43,677 bases of DNA from Sergeia podlipaevii (Eukaryota > Euglenozoa > Kinetoplastea > Trypanosomatida > Trypanosomatidae): contig JASANZ010002082.1 in assembly GCA_030849805.1 (NCBI GenBank), forward strand, positions 1 through 43,677. Direction: 5' to 3'. A program made the translations under genes and the position numbers. Under the pieces are notes generated by a model. It searched no databases. It saw only the letters and a program-made list of their open reading frames with translations, and was not told where the DNA came from. Positions 36,551 to 43,677 of this stretch are shown piece by piece. Numbering within the stretch: the stretch's first letter is position 1; each line of letters starts with the position of its first letter.

Positions 36551-37248
36551 GACAAAATAGATATATATAGATCTCCCCCACTTTACTATTAAGTGATGGT
36601 ATTGTGAAAAAAGTGGGAGGTGCCCACGTATGTGCTACTTGCTGAAGAGATATGTAAGAAGAAAAAAAAAGTTTTATATATATATAAATTAAAGAATATT
36701 TTTTTAAAAAAAAAAAGAAGAGACAAAGCAAATAATATCGTGCGCTTGGGAGACTCAACAGCAGTCGTCTTTTCCTTCCCCTTTAAAGAGAGGGTAACAT
36801 GAACAACTGGCTCTCATCAACGTAGCATGAGCACGTGTTGTGCTCGAACTCTCCCTCTCTGTGTATATATAGGTGTGTATCCTTTCTTGACAGTCTTTAG
36901 TGAAACATTTACGGCAGAGCTTTTTAAAAAAAAATGTTTGTTATTATATCCTGCATAACTTCATCTGCTGACTCTCTCTCTCTCCCTCTTTCCGTCCTTC
37001 GTCAAGTATCGCAAGGATTCATTGTTGCTCTGCTTTCATTTTTTTTATACGTAAAGTATGTGTTACACGATGTAATTGGGCGTGTCTGTACGCAAAGAAA
37101 AAAAAAAATGTCGCTACTCTCCCCACATGCCACACTGCGCAAACCCCTTAAAAAGAACAAGGGAAGCCTCGCCATTAACTTCGCCCCTTCCTTCTTCTTC
37201 TCGTCACCGCTCTCTCTCTCTCTTTCCGTCGCACCTGCTTGTCATGTC
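36551..37248. other. Intergenic spacer upstream of the decarboxylase-like gene
   Basis: AT-rich, with a T/A-rich block at 36660-36720 and CT-rich sequence at 37201-37235 on the plus strand. A plus-strand open frame here is antisense and not supported. Confidence 0.6.
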
Positions 37249-37857
37249 CTACGAGGACTCCTCTTCAGACTCCGTAGACGCATCGTGAGCTTTGTGTTCG
37301 GCCTCATCCTCGCTGCTGTTGCTGCTGTCGTCCAGTTTGACGATGAGGTTCTGCCTAGGCTTTCCTCTAGGGTGGTTGAGCTCTCCTTTTATTACCTTGG
37401 TGCGCTCCTTCTTGGCAGCCTTGTCGTCTTCACGACGATCATAGGAGTCGAAGCCGTCAGTGCCTACCACAGACACGCCGGTAGACTTCTGCAGCTCCTC
37501 AAGGGACGGCGGTGGCCAGTACTTGGAGTTCTCTACGATGAAAAACATAGGGTCATTAGGGATCGGATCAAAGGCAAGCGACGAGGTTGTAGCTTGGCTA
37601 CTCGGCGTCTCCACAGCGGCGCCGTCGGTCCTACCGTTGGAGGGGCGTTGCTGCCGCTGCTGTTGATGTTGCCTGTGATGATGATTGGACGATGACACAG
37701 AAGGATGGTTCACCTCAGCATACATCGCATCCACATCCACCTTCTGTGTGGGAATCTCATTAGAGTTTGGAAGACGGACACTAGAAAACTGACGCGACTC
37801 TAGCGTCTTATTCGTTACTCGCACGCGCTGACGCTTGGCCGGCTGCTTTGGAGGCAT
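37249..37857 (-). CDS. Small hydrophilic charged protein, function unknown
   Basis: No family recognised. The 202-residue protein has a basic start (MPPKQPAKRQRVRVTNK) that could serve as a nuclear or nucleolar signal, a His/Gln/Arg-rich low-complexity stretch (about 58-75), one short segment that looks conserved (DPMFFIVENSKYWPPPSLEEL, from about residue 102), and an acidic Ser/Glu-rich tail (SEDEAEHKAHDASTESEEES). Composition suggests an intrinsically disordered nucleic-acid- or chaperone-associated protein; this is inference. The frame starts at the first ATG after a plausible acceptor (37891), lies co-directionally in a normal slot between neighbours and has coding-like GC, which supports it as real. 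Confidence 0.6.
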   Translation of the reverse strand: MPPKQPAKRQRVRVTNKTLESRQFSSVRLPNSNEIPTQKVDVDAMYAEVNHPSVSSSNHHHRQHQQQRQQRPSNGRTDGAAVETPSSQATTSSLAFDPIPNDPMFFIVENSKYWPPPSLEELQKSTGVSVVGTDGFDSYDRREDDKAAKKERTKVIKGELNHPRGKPRQNLIVKLDDSSNSSEDEAEHKAHDASTESEEESS

Positions 37858-38523
37858 AAATGCAGAGAGAAAAAAATGCGAGAGAGTGTTCTTAGGAAGG
37901 AGAGCGAAAGACTAGTTGCTACCTACCTTGAAAGAACACTTATGTGAGGGCTACTTAGCTTTTTTTTCTCTTGTGTTTATTTATTTATTTTCTTCTTCTT
38001 CTTATTCTTTGCAACTGCTATTGATGCTGGTTTCTCCGATTGATGGAAAAGAAACGTGCTCGAGCATATGTATATATTGAAAAGAGAAGAGAAAGCCACG
38101 AATCATTTTTTTTTCAAAAAAAAAAAAAAGAGGAAAAAAATAGCAGTAAAACAAAGAATGAATCAATCAAAGAAAAAAAAAAAGAAATTGGGCAGTGCAG
38201 ATGGACAAAACGCAAATATGCCAGCCCAGTGTTTAAAAAAAAGAATCTCCATTTCAATGTATTATTGCAATGGCGTTGTCTCCCACCAAAAATGATGTGG
38301 CATTGCCACTTTACCGGCGATTGCCGGAAGCAAAGTAACTAAGTCTATTTGTGTAATGTACAAGTAGTACTGCATGAGTGCCGCCCCCACAACTCTTCTC
38401 CTTATTTCTCTGTATATATGTATATATATATGATAATAATAATAATAAATTAAAAAGAGAATACATATATGTAAGAGATGCAGAGAAAGAGAGAGAGGTG
38501 GGGAGGGATCCAAGAGGCGGCGG
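37858..38523. other. Intergenic spacer between FKP and the small charged protein gene
   Basis: AT-rich with A-runs near 38116 and 38175, and AT/AAT repeats near 38410-38448. No gene recognised. Confidence 0.65.
37891..37912 (-). promoter_or_regulatory. Possible spliced-leader acceptor for the small charged protein gene
   Basis: CTTTCGCTCTCCTTCCTAAG on the transcribed strand, AG at 37892-37891, leader 33 nt. Confidence 0.45.
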
Positions 38524-41500
38524 CTATGACCGACTCACCTGGACTCCCAAGGTGGACAACTGCATGTCTACAAACCTTGCCTTACAATTGGGTGGTCGCT
38601 CCGTCAACTCCCGCCGCATCTCCCGCGCGCACGCCTCATCCTTCGCCACCATATAAAGAAAACCGCCGCCACCCGCCCCAGCCAACTTTGCTCCTAGTAC
38701 GTACTTCTCGATGCGGTCTATAATCTGCTGCACCGCAGGTGGATTGATACCGGCGTCCAGCGCCACGTTCTGCCGCCAGCTCTCTGCAATGAGTGCACCA
38801 TAACTAGCAAAGTCGCCACGTGTGATGGCATCGTGCATGCGTGCAACGTGAGGCTGCATACGCTGCAGTACAGAGAGCCTCGGCGCGTCGTTCAGCAACA
38901 CACCTCGCGCAATCTCAGCAAGTATTCCCTTTGCTGTGCGTGTAATGCCTGTATAATAGAGCAGGTGGCACTGCCGCAGCGTGGAGTCGGTAAAGATGCG
39001 CTCAGGAAGCCACCGCACCATCGGCTCCTGCCGCAGTCCACTCACAGACTGAACCGCCTTGAGACCGGGGAAAAGCCCTCCATATTGGTCTTGCCATCCT
39101 CCACCAGTGGTAAGCAGCTGCTCGAGAATTAACACTCGCCGACATGTGGCATTTGCGTCCCAGCCAAGACCGCAGAACTCGGAGAGGGACTGAAGTACCG
39201 TGCCAGCGATGATGGAGCTGGTGCCAAGGCCAGACCCAGCTGGGATTGCCACGAAGAGCGTAATTTCCATCCCATGCCCACCAAAAGTGCTCTCGAGCTG
39301 CGCACGCAGGGAGTCATGGCGCGCCGCGCAGTACTCCGGCAGAAACCCTGCGAGCGCCAGGGCAGCCTTTGTGATGGAGAAAGCGGAGCCAACATTGTCG
39401 TAGTCACGGATATCCTCAAACGTCCTTACGCACGTCTCGGCGCCAATGTCGATAGAGCGGATCACAATCTGCGGAGTGCTGTGCAGCTTCACATAAGCCT
39501 GGATAGGAGGCTGGCCATTGAGTTCGACAGCTATGTTGATCACGCTGCCACCGTAGAGTACGCTAAAGGGCGGCGTGTCAGTCCACCCCCCTGCGAGATC
39601 GATGCGAGCCGGCGCACGACCCCACACAATCTGATCCTCCAGCACTGACGGACGGGGATCCTGCGCGTCATCCGCGATGGAATACAGCACCATGGCTTCC
39701 TGCAACGCTGTGAAAGCCCTTCGATCATACTCCGCAGCAGTACTAAGAAGACTAGAAGTAGTGGCCTCTACGGAAGCGTCTTTCATCTTCGTCTGCAAGG
39801 CCCTCACATCACCCAAGGCTTTACACTGCAGCACTCGAGAGCAAAACATATTCACCTGCATCGCCCCTACTGCAGCCGCTTCAGAGATGTGACGAGGTAC
39901 ACCAGGCACTACACGCCCAGCCTCGTCAGCAGCACCCGGAGTTGCTGCTTCATCAAATGAATGAGGGGGGAGAGCTGCTGGAAGCGGTGGCAGCGGGAGA
40001 TTCCACTCGGCATACTTCACAGCAGCCTGATTCAGATCGCAGCAGCGGTAGAACGCGTTCACGCCTCCTCCCCCTCCTCTTCCTCCAGTACCAGTACTGC
40101 TGCTGCCACTGCGATTGCCTCCACTGATAGACACAGGTTCATCTACATGGCACGTCGTCCCCCCACTTCCCGCTTTGTCACTGCCAGTGACACCTACTAC
40201 ATGCGGAAGTGTTGGCAGAGGGGCGGCACCCGCCAAGACTGGCCACACGCGTCGTTGAAAGCTCTCCCGCTGGTGTATGATAGCGGCAATATCTGTCACA
40301 GAGCTCAGCTCCGCTGCTGAGACACGGCTTCCGCTCATCCACGCAAGGCGTGCCTCCTTCCACCACGTCTGTTGCCTCAACTCCTCAGTGGGTGGTGTGA
40401 TCATCCAGCGCAGCAGCACCCCTAGCGGGTCTACCTCCGTGCATATTGGAAACAGACGAGCCGCGTAGATGTCGCGCGTAGTAGTGGCGGCATGCAGAGA
40501 AAAAGAGGTGGAAGCAGCTGAAGAAACGCAAGACGGCGCGGCAATGTCGTCAAGCGTGACATCGCGAGCGGCAAGCCACTCGGCGAGAGGGGCGTGCAAA
40601 AACTGGGTAGTCGTGCAGGAGACATCACCCGTGAATGGGTCTGTATAACCATAGGGCCGCACTGCTTTATACAAGCAAGAGGAGGTGGAGGAGGAGGAGG
40701 AGGATGAAAGGTCACATGAGGATGCATCAACAGTCACTGGTTGTCCATTCCCATGTGAAGGCAGAGTAAGGGGTACCACACTGACGCACACGCCAGCTGG
40801 CACCTCCAGTTCCCAGTTGTTCTCCGGCACACCAGTAATGATGTGACGCGAATGAAGTCTCCAGCGAGGACCGATATGGCTGCTCTCGACCCACACCTCG
40901 GAGTGCGCACCCGGAGAGAGGGGAATATCAATGAGGCTATTCTGCGAGAAGAAAGATGACTCTGAAGAGACGGGCAGCGATACAGGTAACAACGAAAAGC
41001 CACGCGTGGGTCTGCCAAAATCATCTGCAGCAGCACTCTCCACAATGCCACTGTGCACAAGCGATGCAGAAGACGGTAAACTGACACCCCAAGACTGCTG
41101 CACAGCAGAAGACTCCAGCTGGCGACTCGAGGATAAGAGCTCTTTATTGGTCCCGTAATGATAAAACTGGTAGCTACCCGTCAAGTTAATGAGATGCACC
41201 TTGAGATCGCTGAGACAGGCGGCGCCATGGGAAGGAGCGGAGGGTGAGGTACCCAGCGCACACCCAAATTGGGAGTAGAGGTCATAAGAACGCCAGCAGG
41301 GGGACGCGCTACGGTCACCACGCTGAAGCGAATCAGCTGTTGCTTCCTTATGAGGCAATAATGAAGGCATGTTGCCCAACTGATAAGAAGAAGAGTGAAG
41401 AGTGGAGCAGGAGGCGCCGCTACTGCTGCGGCTCCTGTTGCTATTTAGCGACTGCTCGCGTAGCGCCTGTACGGCGCGATCGCTAAGAAGCCACAGACCA

Positions 41501-42345
41501 ACATCCATGAGGCATGTGTAGTGCGCTGCAAGGTGGCCTTGCACAACAGCAGGCGGAGGCTTCTGAAGCATGAACTCAAGCATATGAGGGGTGTCATGAC
41601 GAGCGAAGAAAACGCCATGGTTAGCAAGAGCCGGAAGGTCTATTAAAATACCAAAGCACACAATATCTGCCTCCTCAACTGCAGCTGTATATGGCGCTGA
41701 TCCCCTAGCAGATTGCGGGACGTGTGTGTTCCGCCACGGTATAAAGCCAGATCTGTTCATAGTGAAGTCAGCGGGACCTGCACCACTGCCGACGCCGCTG
41801 TTATATGATGAGCAAGGTAGACGGTCAAGGGGCTGCAGATACACATCTCCACACGCAATCATCGTGTGAAGGTGAGGTGGAGCCGTGTGAGCCATATGTG
41901 CGAGCACCGGCGCTTGCAGAGAGAACAGGGTTTGATCCAAGCTTTGGCCCCGTGCCCAGCTCAGTGGTGGGAGCGGCACGAGAGCCTTCCCAAGTGCGCT
42001 ATAAGCCGGCAGACGCCTGCTCTGCCCACCAGCATGCACAACAACCCGCCGCTCCTTCCGCAACCACGCGCTGAACGAAGGCGCCGGTGATGTCACTGAG
42101 GAGGAAGAGGAAGACGCGACTTCCGCCTCATAGCAACGTTGAAGCAGATGTACAGTGCCAGCACCAGAGCCCAAGTGTTCCCCCGCAGGATCACAGCAGC
42201 AGAACAGCTGCTCTTCAGCAGCACGAGCGCATAGTGTACCACTATTAGAGAGCGACATGACAGCTGCACCGGCGGCTTTGCTCAGCAGTGTGCGAGCCCC
42301 TGGATAGTCAGCAAGACTGCTTGGCACACTAAGAAGAAACTTCAT
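38524..42345 (-). CDS. FKP: Bifunctional fucokinase / L-fucose-1-phosphate guanylyltransferase (FKP/AFKP type)
   Basis: Converts L-fucose to fucose-1-phosphate and then GDP-fucose; the Leishmania AFKP paralogue also activates D-arabinose for surface glycoconjugates. The 1273-residue protein is a fusion. The N-terminal guanylyltransferase shows the nucleotide-binding loop HAGGQSRRLPAYSALGK (103-119). The C-terminal GHMP kinase begins near 906: GRAPARIDLAGGWTDTPPF (909-927), PAGSGLGTSS (1035-1044, phosphate loop), TTGGGWQDQYGG (1079-1090) and KLAGAGGGGF (1220-1229). All three GHMP motifs are intact, so activity is expected. Long Ser-rich inserts separate the halves. Met at 42345 is the first ATG after a strong tract and acceptor about 200 nt upstream; the longer open frame upstream is Phe-rich low-complexity sequence. 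A second T/C tract just before this ATG could give a shorter transcript. Whether it is FKP40-like or AFKP80-like cannot be read here. Confidence 0.92.
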   Translation of the reverse strand: MKFLLSVPSSLADYPGARTLLSKAAGAAVMSLSNSGTLCARAAEEQLFCCCDPAGEHLGSGAGTVHLLQRCYEAEVASSSSSSVTSPAPSFSAWLRKERRVVVHAGGQSRRLPAYSALGKALVPLPPLSWARGQSLDQTLFSLQAPVLAHMAHTAPPHLHTMIACGDVYLQPLDRLPCSSYNSGVGSGAGPADFTMNRSGFIPWRNTHVPQSARGSAPYTAAVEEADIVCFGILIDLPALANHGVFFARHDTPHMLEFMLQKPPPAVVQGHLAAHYTCLMDVGLWLLSDRAVQALREQSLNSNRSRSSSGASCSTLHSSSYQLGNMPSLLPHKEATADSLQRGDRSASPCWRSYDLYSQFGCALGTSPSAPSHGAACLSDLKVHLINLTGSYQFYHYGTNKELLSSSRQLESSAVQQSWGVSLPSSASLVHSGIVESAAADDFGRPTRGFSLLPVSLPVSSESSFFSQNSLIDIPLSPGAHSEVWVESSHIGPRWRLHSRHIITGVPENNWELEVPAGVCVSVVPLTLPSHGNGQPVTVDASSCDLSSSSSSSTSSCLYKAVRPYGYTDPFTGDVSCTTTQFLHAPLAEWLAARDVTLDDIAAPSCVSSAASTSFSLHAATTTRDIYAARLFPICTEVDPLGVLLRWMITPPTEELRQQTWWKEARLAWMSGSRVSAAELSSVTDIAAIIHQRESFQRRVWPVLAGAAPLPTLPHVVGVTGSDKAGSGGTTCHVDEPVSISGGNRSGSSSTGTGGRGGGGGVNAFYRCCDLNQAAVKYAEWNLPLPPLPAALPPHSFDEAATPGAADEAGRVVPGVPRHISEAAAVGAMQVNMFCSRVLQCKALGDVRALQTKMKDASVEATTSSLLSTAAEYDRRAFTALQEAMVLYSIADDAQDPRPSVLEDQIVWGRAPARIDLAGGWTDTPPFSVLYGGSVINIAVELNGQPPIQAYVKLHSTPQIVIRSIDIGAETCVRTFEDIRDYDNVGSAFSITKAALALAGFLPEYCAARHDSLRAQLESTFGGHGMEITLFVAIPAGSGLGTSSIIAGTVLQSLSEFCGLGWDANATCRRVLILEQLLTTGGGWQDQYGGLFPGLKAVQSVSGLRQEPMVRWLPERIFTDSTLRQCHLLYYTGITRTAKGILAEIARGVLLNDAPRLSVLQRMQPHVARMHDAITRGDFASYGALIAESWRQNVALDAGINPPAVQQIIDRIEKYVLGAKLAGAGGGGFLYMVAKDEACAREMRRELTERPPNCKARFVDMQLSTLGVQVSRS

Positions 42346-43006
42346 GCAAAATCGATATTTAAAATATATATATAAATGAAAAAGAAAAGAAGAAATGCTC
42401 TCTTTAAAGAGACTCGTAATAAGCAACGACTTTTTTTTTTTGAATATAAAGATACCTAGAAAAGCTAGTGGCACCTGCGTTCTAAGCGCTGCCAATGCCT
42501 GTACTCTGAGGAAAGAGGACAGGGTGTCTCTTCTGTGTTGTATGCACACCTCTAGTATGATAGTTTCAAAAAAAAAGAAAAAAAAAGGAGAGAGAAAAAA
42601 GAAGAGAAAGTAAAAACTATACATTTGCATGTTACTAAAGGGGTGTAAGAGATCTTTCTTTCTCTTCTTTCAATCAAGCTAAACACTAGCCAGGAACATT
42701 ATTTCGTCTTTTTTTTTAAAAAAAAAAAAGAAGACTCATCATTTTCTTTTTACTTTAGAAAAAAATAAAAAATGTATTTTATATGCAATTGCTTTGATAA
42801 TGTGACCACAAAGGAGATAACAAATATTGATCGTTATATCAATCGTAGTGATTTCCATCCGGCGCTTCGCCTTCTCTCACCACAACACGATTGTTGACTC
42901 GTCAAAAGAAAATGATAAATGGCAACCTACTCTCACTCATCCTCATTCACCTCTAACACAAACTCACTCACTCACTCTGACGAAACACGCCCTCTCTCTC
43001 CCTCTC
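42346..43006. other. Intergenic spacer upstream of FKP
   Basis: AT-rich; contains the FKP acceptor, A-runs near 42718-42729 and CT-rich plus-strand sequence near 42990-43010. No gene recognised. Confidence 0.65.
42552..42610 (-). promoter_or_regulatory. Predicted spliced-leader acceptor for FKP
   Basis: CTTTCTCTTC- and T-rich tract on the transcribed strand (42610-42568), then ATCATACTAG with the AG at 42553-42552. It leaves a 206-nt leader with no ATG seen before 42345. Confidence 0.6.
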
Positions 43007-43666
43007 TCACGAGGTAACATAAAGAACAAGCAGGAAGAGAACCACCGCAGCGGCAAAGTCTGTTGGTATGTTCGTCTGCTTCTCGTGAAAGTCCTCAGCA
43101 AGCTTGCACTGAGCCACGTTTGCAGAAACAAACGCCGGTGCCTCTCCTTGGCCAATGCACTCGTACTTGGTATACAGAATGTGGTTTGTATGTTGCATTG
43201 TGGAGTGCACCAGCTGGGGCGCGATCGCGGACACCATCAGCCATAGTGGAAACAGTGCCACCTGAATGGTGATCATGCCAGCGCGCCACGCAATCACATC
43301 CGTTGGTGATTTCTTCTGAAGAACATCAAACCACTGCTTCTGCAGTTCAGTCTTCTTGGACAGCTCTGTCATCAGTGGGGGAATGAGCTGGGCACGAGTA
43401 GAGTACTGCATAAAAATAGAGAAGTAGTGAACTATGGAGAGCGTAAAGAGGGGCGTGACGGTGAGGGCCTCAACGAAAGAGAAGTGTCTCGCATGCTTAG
43501 TGTCGAACTTCTTGGGAATATCCTGAATAAACATGTTGTGGCCAGCGAGGGCATTGCCGAGAAACTCGCCACCCTGCTGTGGGTACCATGATGTAAACTT
43601 CTTGAGGCTTCCCATCATAGCTCCGACGGTGTTATCTTTATGCAGAAGTGCGCTCCTACGCATCAT
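43007..43666 (-). CDS. Small three-helix membrane protein, possibly mitochondrial
   Basis: No family recognised. The 219-residue protein has hydrophobic segments at about 67-88 (ALTVTPLFTLSIVHYFSIFM), 129-150 (AGMITIQVALFPLWLMVSAI) and 203-219 (FAAAVVLFLLVLYVTS), the last ending the protein. The N-terminus (MMRRSALLHKDNTVGAMMGSL) is basic enough for mitochondrial import, and the size and topology would suit an accessory subunit of a respiratory or inner-membrane complex, but this is inference. The two adjacent ATGs (43666 and 43663) sit 11 nt from the window end and the frame is open to the edge, so the true start could lie outside. Confidence 0.65.
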   Translation of the reverse strand: MMRRSALLHKDNTVGAMMGSLKKFTSWYPQQGGEFLGNALAGHNMFIQDIPKKFDTKHARHFSFVEALTVTPLFTLSIVHYFSIFMQYSTRAQLIPPLMTELSKKTELQKQWFDVLQKKSPTDVIAWRAGMITIQVALFPLWLMVSAIAPQLVHSTMQHTNHILYTKYECIGQGEAPAFVSANVAQCKLAEDFHEKQTNIPTDFAAAVVLFLLVLYVTS

Positions 43667-43677
43667 CGTGTTGTGAC

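Noticed and set aside
36934..37695. Plus-strand frame of 253 codons with hydrophobic stretches
   Set aside because: Spans a spacer and the antisense of the small charged protein gene; hydrophobicity comes from CT-rich sequence. The minus-strand gene is not certain, so this is a likelihood judgement.
42346..42630. N-terminal extension of FKP
   Set aside because: Phe-rich translation of a T-run region that includes the splice tract; Met 42345 is the first ATG downstream of the acceptor.

Overview
The window looks like a nuclear chromosome segment of a trypanosomatid (kinetoplastid protist), most likely from the Leishmania/Crithidia/Leptomonas side of the family. Sixteen protein genes lie head to tail on the minus strand, with no introns and no gene supportable on the plus strand. 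They are separated by AT-rich, microsatellite-rich spacers. Most genes have a polypyrimidine tract on the transcribed strand followed by AG and a short leader before the first ATG, which is the signature of spliced-leader trans-splicing. TAA/TAG/TGA act as stops, so the code is standard. The window is the interior of one polycistronic unit transcribed from right to left; no strand-switch region, tRNA, rRNA, CRISPR or mobile element was found.

Layout in transcription order (right to left): a small three-helix membrane protein (43.0-43.7 kb); a bifunctional fucokinase / fucose-1-phosphate guanylyltransferase of the FKP/AFKP type (38.5-42.3 kb); a small charged protein of unknown role (37.2-37.9 kb); a degenerate group II PLP decarboxylase that has lost its Schiff-base lysine (34.2-36.6 kb); a probable mitochondrial protein (31.7-33.4 kb); a two-helix membrane protein (30.3-31.3 kb); an XRN-family 5'-3' exoribonuclease (27.0-29.5 kb); a TTLL1-type tubulin polyglutamylase (24.0-25.7 kb); a probable mitochondrial beta-helix protein (21.0-22.1 kb); a protein with two PB1-like domains (17.8-19.8 kb); an AlkB homologue of the ALKBH1 type (16.1-17.2 kb); an emopamil-binding-protein-like sterol isomerase (14.8-15.7 kb); a probable mitochondrial protein with a CCHH motif (13.0-14.2 kb); an NBS1/nibrin homologue (7.5-11.8 kb); a TRM5 tRNA m1G37 methyltransferase (3.1-4.8 kb); and the N-terminal part of an IP3 receptor calcium channel that runs off the left end (1-2.1 kb).

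As usual in kinetoplastids, the neighbours do not form one pathway: sugar-nucleotide synthesis, RNA decay, tubulin modification, sterol metabolism, DNA repair, tRNA modification and calcium signalling are mixed, so regulation must be mainly post-transcriptional. The most notable items are the pseudoenzyme-like decarboxylase, the clearly recognisable NBS1 with a long SQ/TQ-containing linker, the tandem PB1-like protein, the sterol isomerase with several substituted catalytic positions, possible alternative trans-splicing inside the TRM5 start region, and an imperfect duplication around an N base at 23.18-23.44 kb that may be an assembly seam. All assignments come from reading the sequence and recalling family motifs; no searches were run.
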